64,000 nucleotides of DNA from DASCOT01 sp965197275 (GTDB taxonomy: Bacteria; Acidobacteriota; UBA890; WLXD01). The translations under genes and the position numbers were made by a program. Positions 34,712-43,813 of the stretch are shown one piece after another (the first letter of the stretch is position 1; each line of letters opens with the position of its first letter). The stretch lies in NCBI GenBank assembly GCA_965197275.1, contig CBDAMQ010000027.1, positions 1 to 64,000 on the forward strand, given 5' to 3'. Under the pieces are notes generated by a model. That model searched no databases. It saw only the letters and a list, made by a program, of their open reading frames with translations, and was not told the DNA's origin.

Positions 34712-36724
34712 ATGTCCAGGAGTGGGGATCGCGATCTCGGGATGCACCGGGACATCAGCCGGCGCGACTTCGTCAACGGCGTGGGGGTTGCCGTCGGGGG
34801 GTCGCTGATCGCACCTGGCTGGCTGTCAGCACGCGAGGGCACGCCCTATGGGTCCCGGGCGCAGGAATACTATCCACCGGCCCTGACTGGAATGCGCGGG
34901 AGTCACCCCGGTTCGTTCGAGGCCGCCCATGCGCTCCGCGACGGGAACACATGGACCGATGTCGCCGACACGCGTGAAAGCTACGATCTGGTGGTGGTCG
35001 GAGGGGGGCTGAGCGGGCTCTCGGCAGCCTTTTTCTTCCTGACCTCGGCTGGTCCCGGCGCACGTGTGCTGGTGCTCGACAACCACGATGACTTCGGTGG
35101 CCATGCCACGCGCAACGAGATGACCTATCGAGGCCGTACGCTGATGCTCAACGGCGGTACCTACGAGGTCGAGTCCGTGGGCCAATACAGCGCCGAGTCC
35201 CAGACGCTCCTCGCAGCGATCGGCATCGACGTGGAAAGTGCGACTGCCACCAGCACCGCGGGTAGGGGGTTCTACGGATCGCTGGGACTCGGTAGCGCCA
35301 CGTTCTTCGCCAAAGAGGTGTTCGGCGAGGATCGGCTGGTGATGGGACGCGGAGGGGAATCCGGGGGTCGCGGATGGGCCGATTGGCTCGCACAGACCCC
35401 GCTGTCTCCGGAGGCGCGGCGGGACATCGCGCGGCTCTACGATGACGGTGCGAACGCGGACTACATGCCCGGACTGTCGGATGCCGACAAGAAGGAGCGC
35501 CTGGCCCGGACCAGTTATCGGGACTTCCTCCTCGACCTCGCCAAGGTGCACCCCGATGTGATCGCGTTCTTCGATGACCTTCCGAAGGGCAGGTTCTGCG
35601 TCGGCATCGACGGCCAACCGGCGCTCTATGGATGGGTCCTGGGCTATCCCGGCTTCCAGGGGATGAACCTCGAGCCCTTCCCCCGCGTGAGCCCCCTCAG
35701 CCACATCGGGGGCGGACAACACGGTCGTGAGAGCGAGTGGAACACAGGACCGAACATCCACTTTCCCGACGGCAACGCGACGGTGGCCCGGTTGCTGGTT
35801 CGTGCGATGATTCCCGACGCGCTTCCGGGCACCTCGCAGGAAGACTCGATCACCTCGCGCCTGGCGTACGACCGCATCGACCGCGCCGGCTCCGACGCCC
35901 GAATTCGTCTCAACAGCACGGTGGTCTCCGCCCGGCACCTGGGCGATCCCGACGCCGCCCGCGGGGTCGAGATCACGTATGTGCGCGGCGGCAAGGCCGA
36001 GAAGGTACGGGCGGATCACTGTGTGATGGGGTGCTACAACGGGGTCATCCCGCACCTGTGCCCCGAGATGTCCGACGAGCAGAAGGTGGCGCTCAAGTAT
36101 GGCGTCAAGATGCCGCTGGTCTACACCAACGTCCTCATCCGAAATTGGACAGCCTTCACGAACCTGGGCATCTCGAGTGTGACCGCTCCGGGGATGTACC
36201 ACAGCGGCGCCCACCTCGGCCGGTCAATACAGTTCGGTGACTACGAGCCTTCCCGGTCGCCTGACGACCCGATGATCCTGCACATGACCAGTGTGCCTTG
36301 TGCCCCTGGACTCCCGAAGAAGGAGCAGCATCGAGCCGGGCGAGAAGAACTGCTGGCCACCACCTTCGAGACCTTCGAGCGCAACATCCGGGACCAACTC
36401 GGTCGAACCCTACAGAGTGGGGGTTTCGAACCGGCCCGCGACATCGAAGCGATCACAGTGAATCGCTGGCCGCACGGTCCTGCCTATCACTACAACACCC
36501 TGGACGATCCGATCGAGTGGGCGCTGTTCGCCCCCGACGATCGGCCGTGTGTGGTCGGCAGGCGGCGATTCGGTCGGATTTCCATCGCCAACTCCGATGC
36601 CGCTGCCTCCTCGCATACGGACGCAGCCATCGACGAGGCGCATCGAGCGGTCCGGGAGCAGCTCGTCGTTCGAAGCCGCGCCCGGCGAAGAACCTCCATT
36701 ACGGACGAGGTGCCGTCCCAGTAG
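34712..36724 (+). CDS. Spermidine-dehydrogenase-like FAD/NAD(P)-binding oxidoreductase, Tat leader
   Basis: The 670-residue protein has a twin-arginine leader (DLGMHRDISRRDFVNGV, RR at 17-18). It carries the family block YYPPALTGMRGSHPGSFE, a dinucleotide fold DLVVVGGGLSGLSAAFF near residue 91, LVLDNHDDFGGHATRNE, FPDGNATVARLLVRAMIPD and DIEAITVNRWPHGPAY. The plan matches large exported FAD enzymes of the spermidine dehydrogenase type; the substrate is unproven. ATG 34712 is preceded by GGAGGAG. It is the intact paralogue of the broken gene at 18465-20397. It is divergent from the permuted DAAO gene (137 bp apart), so a shared regulatory region is possible. Confidence 0.85.
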   Translation: MSRSGDRDLGMHRDISRRDFVNGVGVAVGGSLIAPGWLSAREGTPYGSRAQEYYPPALTGMRGSHPGSFEAAHALRDGNTWTDVADTRESYDLVVVGGGLSGLSAAFFFLTSAGPGARVLVLDNHDDFGGHATRNEMTYRGRTLMLNGGTYEVESVGQYSAESQTLLAAIGIDVESATATSTAGRGFYGSLGLGSATFFAKEVFGEDRLVMGRGGESGGRGWADWLAQTPLSPEARRDIARLYDDGANADYMPGLSDADKKERLARTSYRDFLLDLAKVHPDVIAFFDDLPKGRFCVGIDGQPALYGWVLGYPGFQGMNLEPFPRVSPLSHIGGGQHGRESEWNTGPNIHFPDGNATVARLLVRAMIPDALPGTSQEDSITSRLAYDRIDRAGSDARIRLNSTVVSARHLGDPDAARGVEITYVRGGKAEKVRADHCVMGCYNGVIPHLCPEMSDEQKVALKYGVKMPLVYTNVLIRNWTAFTNLGISSVTAPGMYHSGAHLGRSIQFGDYEPSRSPDDPMILHMTSVPCAPGLPKKEQHRAGREELLATTFETFERNIRDQLGRTLQSGGFEPARDIEAITVNRWPHGPAYHYNTLDDPIEWALFAPDDRPCVVGRRRFGRISIANSDAAASSHTDAAIDEAHRAVREQLVVRSRARRRTSITDEVPSQ

Positions 36725-36805
36725 GGGCACTGTCAACCTAACCGGCCGAGCCTTCCGCCGCTGAGTCCTGCATCCAGAGAGATAGCTTCTCAGGAAGCGG
36801 TAGGC

Positions 36806-38125
36806 CTACTGGATATAGCCCAGCGCTCGCAGCTGGCGCTCGAGCTCTGGCGAAAGCTCCACTGCGGCGCCCTCGCGGTCGCGGCGGATCTCGCGCATCT
36901 GGCGTAGTAGGCGTCGCGATATCCGCGTCAGGCGCGCGTCGTCGGGATCGTGGAGCGCCACCTCCTCGCCCGGGTCCGTGCTGAGGTCGAAGATCGCCGG
37001 CGAGCGGGCGGTGCGGTTGACCACCATCTTGTAGGGCCACTCGACCATCGCTTCCAGCTCGAGTCCGTAGTAGTTGCTGCGCGCGAAGATCGGGCGCGAG
37101 GGTGGCGCCCCGCCAGACAGCAGCGGAACCAGGGAGCCGCCCGACAGCTGCGGTACTTCCAGTGCCGCCATGTCCAGCAGCGTCGGCACGATGTCCACCG
37201 TCGATACCGGCTCCGCGTAACGCACTCCGGCCGGAACCCCGGGTCCCCAGAGGATCAACGGCACCCGCATCACCTCGTTGTACAGCGACCTGCCGTGCCC
37301 CTGGTGGTAATGCTCGCCGCGGAACGCCTCGCCGTGGTCGGAGGTCAGCGCCACCCACGTGGTGGCGCTCAGATCGCGCTCCTGCAGCGCCTCGAACAGC
37401 CGTCCGATCTGGGAGTCGACCGAAAGGATTTCCTCGTCGTAGGCCGCCTTGATGAACTCCACGTCTCCTGCTTGCTCCGCCGCCTCGCGGCTCTCGAGAG
37501 TGGCGAGAGTGTCGCCGTAGCGGTCGGCGAACGCATCGGTGAATGTGCCGCGGGCCGGCTCCGGAGCATTGAACTGATGGTGTACGTCGAACACGTGCAG
37601 GAGCAGGAAGAACGGCCGCGACGGGTCGCGCGCATCGAGCCACTGCAGGGCATCGTCGAGGCTCTCATCGGCGAGCCGGAGCTCGTTCGCCGTCGCCTCC
37701 GCCAGGTCGTAGCTGTCGAATCCCGCCGCCATCCCGAACAACGGGCTCAGGAAAGACACGTTGACGATCGCGCCGGTCGAGTATCCCGCCCCCGACAGGT
37801 ACTGCGCCAGCGTGAGCACGCCGTCGCGCAGCCGCCGATGCTCGGAGGTGCCGGCGCCATGGGCGTTCGGGTACAGCCCGGTGAGGATGCTGGCCGTCCC
37901 CGGCAGCGTCCACGACGAGGCCGAGTAGGCATGCTCGAACACGCTGGCGCTCGCCGACAGCCGATCGATGTGCGGCGTCGTCGGGCGCTCGTAGTCGTAC
38001 AGGCTCATGTGGTCGGCGCGCAGCGTGTCGACGACCACCAGCACGATGCCGCCCGGGGGCGCGGCGGTGCAGCCGCTGGCTGCCAGCAGCAGGCAGAGAA
38101 GTAGGATCGGGGCGGTTCGGATCAT
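36806..38125 (-). CDS. Sulfatase-family lipoprotein
   Basis: The 439-residue protein has a signal with lipobox ASGC (Cys19). It shows VLVVVDTLRADHMSLYDY, the nucleophile region SSWTLPGTASILTGLYPNAHG, FLLLHVFDVHHQF, the metal motif LTSDHGEAFRGEHYHQGHG, and the C-terminal QLRALGYIQ. As in the other sulfatase here the C/S-x-P-x-R formylglycine motif is missing (TLPGT), so phosphoesterase or transferase activity is an alternative. Without the extra N-terminal domain it is a minimal member. It lies downstream of the 38300-40063 kinase on the same strand, 174 bp away. Confidence 0.84.
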   Translation of the reverse strand: MIRTAPILLLCLLLAASGCTAAPPGGIVLVVVDTLRADHMSLYDYERPTTPHIDRLSASASVFEHAYSASSWTLPGTASILTGLYPNAHGAGTSEHRRLRDGVLTLAQYLSGAGYSTGAIVNVSFLSPLFGMAAGFDSYDLAEATANELRLADESLDDALQWLDARDPSRPFFLLLHVFDVHHQFNAPEPARGTFTDAFADRYGDTLATLESREAAEQAGDVEFIKAAYDEEILSVDSQIGRLFEALQERDLSATTWVALTSDHGEAFRGEHYHQGHGRSLYNEVMRVPLILWGPGVPAGVRYAEPVSTVDIVPTLLDMAALEVPQLSGGSLVPLLSGGAPPSRPIFARSNYYGLELEAMVEWPYKMVVNRTARSPAIFDLSTDPGEEVALHDPDDARLTRISRRLLRQMREIRRDREGAAVELSPELERQLRALGYIQ

Positions 38126-38299
38126 TGCCTGGATCGCACGTGCCTGGATCGCATCGGGGGGGCAGTCGTCGCGGGCCTTCCCGCGCCAGCACCACTGAGT
38201 GTATCGCCCGGGCGGCGGTCCGGAGGCTCCGAGCCCGCAATCGCTGCCCGGCGGTGCTGGCGGCGTGCTGTGGGCTGCAGGTGTCAGATGCGGCGACGA

Positions 38300-40063
38300 T
38301 CAGCGTTGTGGCGGCACCGCGGCCGCCGGCGCCTCGGCGTCGTCCGCCTTCAGCGGCATCACGCTGGCGTTGTCGAAGCGTGCCCGCGTCAGCGGACTGC
38401 CGGCGCTACGCGACGAGGCGGCGTAGTAGCCGAGGTAACCGTCGGCGAAGGTGTCGTCGAGCAACGTTCCGAGCTCGACCTCGTTCACCGAGACGGTGAT
38501 CGAGTTGCCTGCCGCCTGCACCGCCAGCCGGTTGGTGCCGTCGCGACGAATCGCCTCGTGGTCGGTCCAGGGCGAGGCTCCGTTGCGCAGCTCGCGCCAG
38601 GCGCCGTCCTGCAGCGCCCATACGCTCCATTGCCCCAGGCCGTTGACCGCGAACACGTAGTAGTTGCGCTCGTCGACGCGCCGGAACATCAGCCCGTAGC
38701 CGCTCTCCGGTTGGCCCTCGGCGAGGGTGCCATCGCTGGAGAACTGCACGTCGCCGAAGTGGCCGCCGCCATGCGCCGTGGAGGAGACTGCCTGGCTGCC
38801 GACCCGCAGCTCGATCTGGTAGGCGCCGTCGACCAGCGCCCGCGACACCGGGCCGGTGCTCAGGTCCCACTCGTGGGCGTTGTCGTCGAACGAGTCGGTC
38901 CACGGCGGCATCGGCGCCATCGACGGGATCTCGGGCTCGGCAGGCGCCGCCATCGACGGCAGCGCATCCGGGTCGTCGGGCAGGTCGCCGGGCGCGATGC
39001 CACCTCCGCTGCCGGCCAGACTCCCCAGTGCCCACCATCCGGCCAGCAGGGTCAGCGCCAGCGCTCCCAGGCCGATGACCAGCCGCTGCCTCGACGCGGC
39101 GCCGTCACCGCCCGGTTGGACCGCTCCCACCGCCGCCGCGATCTCGTCGGTCGACATGACGGGCGCCGTAGCGGCGCTGTCGGTAACCGTGCTGTCGATC
39201 ATCATGTCACCGGTAACGGTGCTATCGACCGGCGCGCTCATCGGTGCTCCCTTCAGCGCTGCCACCATCTCGTCCACCGAGCCGAAGCGATTCGCGGGAC
39301 GCTTGGCGAGCGCGTGCTCGATGGCGGCGACGATGTGCTCTGCCAGCCCGGGTACCTTGGTCGCCAGCGGCGGCGGCGGCTCCTGCAGGTGCTTGTGCAG
39401 CATTCCCGCCAGCGTGTCCGACTGGAACGGCCGCTCCCCGGCCAGCAGCTCGTAGGCCATGATGCCTAGGGAATAAATGTCGGCGCGGTGGTCGCCGCGC
39501 TCGCCCATTGCCTGCTCCGGCGCCATGTACGACGGCGTGCCGGCCGACTTGCCCTCCATCGTCATGCGCGTTTGATCGAGCACCGTGGCGAGGCCGAAAT
39601 CGGTGAGCACCGTGCGCCCGTCGTCGGTGAGCATCACGTTCGACGGCTTCACATCGGGGTGCACGATGCCCGCCCGGTGGGCGTGTGCCAGCGCCACCCC
39701 CACCGACATGATGATCTGCAGCGCCTCGTTCACGGCGAAGGGGGCCCGACCGTCCACGGCGCGCTCCACCGCGCGCTCCTCCAGGCTCTCGCCGCTCAGA
39801 AACTCCATGGCGATGTAGCAGACCCCGTCGTCCACATCGAAGTCGTAGATCTGCACGATGCCTGGATGTCGCAGGGTGGCGATCGCCTGCGCCTCGCGCA
39901 GAAACCGCTCGCGCAGCGCCTCGTCGTCGGACAGGTGCGCGTGCAGCAGCTTGATCGCCACTTCACGCTCCAGGTGCACGTGGCGGGCGCGGAACACGCG
40001 CGCCATGCCGCCGGAGCCGAGCTTGGCGTCGATGCGGTACTTGCCGAGAGTTTCGCCGATCAT
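38300..40063 (-). CDS. Eukaryotic-type Ser/Thr protein kinase with exported LamG/DUF1080-like domain
   Basis: The 587-residue protein starts at ATG 40063 with YRIDAKLGSGGMARVFRA. The ATP-binding Lys is K38. The catalytic loop reads HPDVKPSN (135-142), so the Arg before the catalytic Asp is replaced by Pro (a non-RD kinase). DFG is at 155-157, with GTPSYMAPEQ following. A transmembrane helix (LVIGLGALALTLLAGWWALG) leads to an acidic/Pro linker and a concanavalin-like domain (WDLSTGPVSRALVDGAYQIEL, YGLMFRRVDERNYYVFAV) that may sense ligands outside. Non-RD kinases usually do not depend on activation-loop phosphorylation. Longer upstream readings to 40171 lack support. Confidence 0.85.
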   Translation of the reverse strand: MIGETLGKYRIDAKLGSGGMARVFRARHVHLEREVAIKLLHAHLSDDEALRERFLREAQAIATLRHPGIVQIYDFDVDDGVCYIAMEFLSGESLEERAVERAVDGRAPFAVNEALQIIMSVGVALAHAHRAGIVHPDVKPSNVMLTDDGRTVLTDFGLATVLDQTRMTMEGKSAGTPSYMAPEQAMGERGDHRADIYSLGIMAYELLAGERPFQSDTLAGMLHKHLQEPPPPLATKVPGLAEHIVAAIEHALAKRPANRFGSVDEMVAALKGAPMSAPVDSTVTGDMMIDSTVTDSAATAPVMSTDEIAAAVGAVQPGGDGAASRQRLVIGLGALALTLLAGWWALGSLAGSGGGIAPGDLPDDPDALPSMAAPAEPEIPSMAPMPPWTDSFDDNAHEWDLSTGPVSRALVDGAYQIELRVGSQAVSSTAHGGGHFGDVQFSSDGTLAEGQPESGYGLMFRRVDERNYYVFAVNGLGQWSVWALQDGAWRELRNGASPWTDHEAIRRDGTNRLAVQAAGNSITVSVNEVELGTLLDDTFADGYLGYYAASSRSAGSPLTRARFDNASVMPLKADDAEAPAAAVPPQR

Positions 40064-40229
40064 CAGGGGGACCCTAGCGCGGAAGAAAGCTGCGGAACAG
40101 AGCTGCGCGGAAGCAGTGTTTGTCGGCCGTAGACGTGCCGAGGACGGAATCGCAGAATGCGCACGAGGCACCCCTCGCGTCGCTGCTACTGAGTTTGCTA
40201 CCGGCGGGGCGAAAGTTTCAGCTCGATGG

Positions 40230-40306
40230 GCGGTTGTAGAATGCCGCTCCCGGGCACCGCCGCCCGAGCCCCGCCCCTGAGCGCTTCCGATGATGGCCGA
40301 TCGCCC
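40230..40306 (+). repeat. 77-bp direct repeat, left copy (duplicate of the wecE 5' region)
   Basis: It matches 42761-42837 at 75 of 77 positions in the same orientation. The right copy contains the wecE start codon and first codons; this copy has the same start codon followed by unrelated sequence. It contains TAGAAT, a possible -10 element. The rest of the 40064-40364 gap has no gene. Confidence 0.9.
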
Positions 40307-40364
40307 CTCCGTCGCACGACACAGTTCGACCCACCCGATGCTAGCGACGAGTCGCGAGCCAGGC

Positions 40365-41000
40365 CTAGCCAGGCTGTCCGCCCGGGCAGCGAATGTCGGC
40401 GGCGTAGCGATCCGGCAGATCCGGGTAGGACATCCGCCTCCAGTCGAGCTTGCCGGAGGCGCCGTCGTAGTCGATCAACCGGCAACCGCGCGCATCATCG
40501 TAGATGTTGGCGTAGGTCGCCACCTGGGTGATGAACACCGTTCCCTCGTAGAGGCGCTGCACAAGCCCGCCCGACTCGATGCCTCGTCGGATGACCTCGC
40601 GACGGCGCTCGGGGTTCAGCCTGTGGTAGCGCCACTCGTCACAGTGCTTCGCTGCTGACTTGCACAGGTGCGCTGACATGTCGAGGTGATAGTCAGCGAA
40701 CGGCAAATCCTCGTCGAAGAACACTCGCACCAGGTTCGGCGAGTCGAGTGTTCTCGCGTCGAGTCCCGGGATGATGGCGTCGACAAGCCCCCGATACACG
40801 GCTTCTTCCAAGGGTCGGTTGTCGCGCAGCATGCCGCGATAGCGCGACAAGACGCGGTCCAACACGAGGCAACCTGGCGTCGCCAGCCCGGCCGCTGCCA
40901 TGCCCAGGAGCGCCAGCGCCCGGCGCCGATCTAACTGGGTTGGTTCGACCGATCGATGTGCGCGGTTCGGTGGTTCCAACGGAGTGTCGGCGACGTTCAT
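40365..41000 (-). CDS. Gluconate 2-dehydrogenase subunit 3 family protein, Tat leader
   Basis: The 211-residue product has a twin-arginine leader (LDRRRALALLGMAAAGLATPGC), then the subunit-3 fold: VYRGLVDAIIPGLDARTLDSPNLVR, FFDEDLPFADYH, LNPERRREVIRRGIE, VFITQVATYANIYDDARGCRL, and the C-terminal YPDLPDRYAADIRCPGG. In this family the small subunit often carries the Tat signal that exports its GMC partner. ATG 41000 overlaps the GMC stop as ATGA, so the pair is coupled. Confidence 0.84.
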   Translation of the reverse strand: MNVADTPLEPPNRAHRSVEPTQLDRRRALALLGMAAAGLATPGCLVLDRVLSRYRGMLRDNRPLEEAVYRGLVDAIIPGLDARTLDSPNLVRVFFDEDLPFADYHLDMSAHLCKSAAKHCDEWRYHRLNPERRREVIRRGIESGGLVQRLYEGTVFITQVATYANIYDDARGCRLIDYDGASGKLDWRRMSYPDLPDRYAADIRCPGGQPG

Positions 41001-42598
41001 GTTCTCTCTCCGCTCGTGTAGCGAGCACAAAGCGTCTCGGCGATGCGCTCCGCGTTGGCGAGAATCGTGAGGCTCGGGTTGACGCCGGGCGCGGCCGGGA
41101 TCGCCGACCCGTCGGTGACATGAATCCCGGGATGCCCGAAGAGCTCGCCGGCGCTGTCCACCGCGCCTTCGGCGGCGGAGGCACCCATGCGGCACGAGCC
41201 GACGTGGTGCGCTCCACCGAACTGGCGCTTCCCTTTCGCCGATCCGTCCAGCTTCCTCAGGGTCAAGTCGACGAGCTGGCATCCGGCACGGCGCAGCAAC
41301 TCCCGCAGCGTCGCGCAGTTGGCGGCGTCGCGACGCTGCATCACTTCGAGCGCCAACTCGCTCTGAACGCGAACGCTCAGCTTGTCGGGTTTCACCCCCT
41401 CGCCTGGGCGACAGCGGATCTCCGCCAGCGGCGGTGCGACCGCCAGGCCGACGAGAACGAGCGCTCGGCGACGGTACCGTTTCATGAACGCCACGTTGTC
41501 CGGTCCCCAGTACTCGCCGGGATGATCCTCCGCCGCTACGCGCAAACGAGCCGAAGCCAGCAACTGCACCGGCAGCGGTTTTGCCGGGAAGGTCACGAGG
41601 CCGCGCGATTCGAGCAATGAGTAGCTGACGACCCCTGGGATCGACTGGCCGCTGAAGTTGTCCACATCGGGGTACGAGGCCGGCAGCAATGCCACTACCT
41701 TCGAGCTGACGTTGAGGGCAACGTTGCGACCGACATGCCGACTCATGTGCCGCAACGTGTCCCGGTTGCGCAACAGGAAACCTGCGGTTCCGACGGTGCC
41801 GGAGGCCAGGATCAGCAACTTGGTTCGATACGTAACGCGTCGGTAGCGAGCCGGATCGGCATCGGCCTCGACGCATACCACGTCATAACGGTAGGGAACG
41901 TCCTCGATCGGTCCGCTGCCAGGTGCCTTCTCGGCGCCGCGAAGCGGCCGGATGGTTCGCGCCACCCAACCGGTTCGAATCTCGGCGCCGGCCGCCTCTG
42001 CCCGCGGCAGGTAGGTCATATCCGGTCCGCGCTTGGCGCCGAATACACAGCCGGTCACACAGAACCCCGAGCCCATGCAGTTGCCAATCGCCATCGGCAG
42101 ACGCGTGCAATCGTGGCCGGCATCCTGCATCAACTGCGCGAACACCTGACCGGTCTTCGGGATCCGGTTGCTATCGAGCTGCCGTACGCCCATGGTCTGC
42201 TCAGCGCGGGCGTAGTAGAGGTCGAGGGCAGCGCGATCCAGACCGTCCGGCCACAGCCGCGTTCCCGTCTCCGATCGCTGACGGAAAGCTGCGGCCGGCG
42301 ATCGTAGCGACACCATCTCGTAGAACGGCGCGGCACCCCCATAGGCGTTCACATGGGTGAGGCTTATCTCGTCGCCTCCGGTGCTTCGAATGTGCTCGCG
42401 CAGGTAGGTCGGATCCTGTGTCCGACGGATCTGCGCTGCGCCGATTCGCGGCCCCCTCTCCACCACGTGCACGCGAAGACCGGCTTCGGCCAAGCGCAAG
42501 GCTGGTGCGGCTCCACCGAAACCGGATCCGATAATCAAGGCGTCGGTGTGGATTGCTCGGATGGAACTGACGGTCTGTTCTGCATTTGGTTTGCTCAT
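40997..42598 (-). CDS. GMC-family FAD dehydrogenase (large subunit)
   Basis: The 533-residue flavoprotein has the N-terminal ADP-binding motif ALIIGSGFGGAAPALRLAEAG, then RVHVVERGPR, LLILASGTVGTAGFLL, and the GMC C-terminal block GGAHHVGSCRMG and HVTDGSAIPAAPGVNPSLTI with the His/Asn catalytic region. It has no leader of its own, consistent with export by its subunit-3 partner. GMC enzymes oxidise alcohols, sugars or sterols and pass electrons to a quinone or cytochrome. With the following gene it forms a 2.5-kb cassette bounded by 77-bp direct repeats. Confidence 0.87.
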   Translation of the reverse strand: MSKPNAEQTVSSIRAIHTDALIIGSGFGGAAPALRLAEAGLRVHVVERGPRIGAAQIRRTQDPTYLREHIRSTGGDEISLTHVNAYGGAAPFYEMVSLRSPAAAFRQRSETGTRLWPDGLDRAALDLYYARAEQTMGVRQLDSNRIPKTGQVFAQLMQDAGHDCTRLPMAIGNCMGSGFCVTGCVFGAKRGPDMTYLPRAEAAGAEIRTGWVARTIRPLRGAEKAPGSGPIEDVPYRYDVVCVEADADPARYRRVTYRTKLLILASGTVGTAGFLLRNRDTLRHMSRHVGRNVALNVSSKVVALLPASYPDVDNFSGQSIPGVVSYSLLESRGLVTFPAKPLPVQLLASARLRVAAEDHPGEYWGPDNVAFMKRYRRRALVLVGLAVAPPLAEIRCRPGEGVKPDKLSVRVQSELALEVMQRRDAANCATLRELLRRAGCQLVDLTLRKLDGSAKGKRQFGGAHHVGSCRMGASAAEGAVDSAGELFGHPGIHVTDGSAIPAAPGVNPSLTILANAERIAETLCARYTSGERT

Positions 42599-42760
42599 GC
42601 CGGCACGATGCCGGGAGCCCGATCACAACTCCCTAGGAAGAACCGAAAACACCTTACGAATCGCTGAAAGCAACTCTCGAAGCGGCTCGTGGACGATCCA
42701 TCAGTGGATCAAGCAGGCGCCGATCGTTCCTGATCTGGACCTGAAGCCGACTCTGGCAGC

Positions 42761-42837
42761 GCGGTTGTAGAATGCCGCTCCCGGGCACCGCCGCCCGAGC
42801 CCCGCTCCTGAGCGCTTCCGATGACGGCCGATCGCCC
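42761..42837 (+). repeat. 77-bp direct repeat, right copy spanning the wecE start
   Basis: This is the partner of 40230-40306 (two mismatches). It covers the upstream region of wecE and its first six codons. The identical arrangement 2531 bp away indicates that the dehydrogenase cassette was inserted here with duplication of the wecE promoter-start region. Confidence 0.9.
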
Positions 42838-43813
42838 GCCCTACCAGATTCCCTTCAACCGCACCGCGCTGGCGGGCGCCGAGCTCGATAACATCGGCGC
42901 CGCCATCCAGGCCGGGCAGATCGTTGGCAACGGCGAGTACGGCCGCCGCTGCGAGCAGCTGCTCGAGCAGCTCCTCGGCGGCGACCGGCGCGTCATGCTC
43001 ACCACCTCGTGCACCCACGCGCTGGAGATGAGCGCGCTGCTGCTGAGCCTGCAGCCGGGCGACGAGATCATCATGCCGTCGTTCACCTTCGTCTCCACTG
43101 CCAACGCCTTCGCGCTGCGCGGTGCGGTGCCGCGCTTTGTCGATATCCGCCCCGACACGCTCAACCTCGACGAGACCAAGCTGGAGCGGCTCATCGGCCC
43201 CCAAACTCGAGCGATCGTTCCGGTGCATTACGGCGGTGTTGCCTGTGAGATGGACACCATCGAGCAGATTGCCTTCCGCCACAGCCTCGACGTGATCGAA
43301 GACAACGCCCACGGCCTGCTGGGCGCCTACAATGGCCGGCCCCTCGGCACCCTCGGCCGCCTCTCGACCCTGAGCTTCCACTCCACCAAGAACTTCACCT
43401 GTGGCGAGGGCGGGGCGCTGGTCGTCAACGACCCCGACCTGGTCGATCGCGCCGAGATCATTCGCGAGAAGGGCACCGACCGGGCGCGCTTCTTCCGCGG
43501 CGAGATCGACAAGTACACCTGGGTCGACCTGGGCTCCAGCTATCCGCCGTCGGAGATCCTCGCCGCATTCCTGCTCGCGCAGCTGCAGGCGCACGAGCGC
43601 ATCCAAGCCGCCCGCCGCGGCATCTGGCAGCGCTACGACGAGGCCCTGGGCGACTGGGCCGCCGCCCGGGGCCAGCGCATGGGGGGTAGGGAAGGGGACT
43701 GCCCGGTGACCGAGTCGGTCGCCGACCGCCTGTTGCGGTTACCCTTCTACAACGACCTGTCGGAATCCGATCAAAACGCCGTGATCGAGTCGATCCTGGA
43801 ATTTGCCCCATGA
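42821..43813 (+). CDS. wecE: dTDP-4-amino-4,6-dideoxygalactose transaminase, with internal deletion
   Basis: A PLP-dependent sugar aminotransferase of the DegT/DnrJ/EryC1/StrS type, closest to WecE/RffA, which makes dTDP-Fuc4N for surface polysaccharide. It shows IPFNRTALAGAELDNI, TTSCTHALEMSALLL, IMPSFTFVSTANAFALRG, VPVHYGGVACEMDTI, IEDNAHGLLG and the Lys motif SFHSTKNFTCGEGGAL. Later come GTDRARFFRGEIDKYTWVDL and RLLRLPFYNDLS. It has 330 residues against about 376 in E. coli. The stretch around residue 285 that should carry NAHMFYI...FHYIPLH is missing in frame, about 45 residues. Activity is therefore doubtful. The stop overlaps the wecD start (ATGA). Confidence 0.85.
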   Translation: MTADRPPYQIPFNRTALAGAELDNIGAAIQAGQIVGNGEYGRRCEQLLEQLLGGDRRVMLTTSCTHALEMSALLLSLQPGDEIIMPSFTFVSTANAFALRGAVPRFVDIRPDTLNLDETKLERLIGPQTRAIVPVHYGGVACEMDTIEQIAFRHSLDVIEDNAHGLLGAYNGRPLGTLGRLSTLSFHSTKNFTCGEGGALVVNDPDLVDRAEIIREKGTDRARFFRGEIDKYTWVDLGSSYPPSEILAAFLLAQLQAHERIQAARRGIWQRYDEALGDWAAARGQRMGGREGDCPVTESVADRLLRLPFYNDLSESDQNAVIESILEFAP

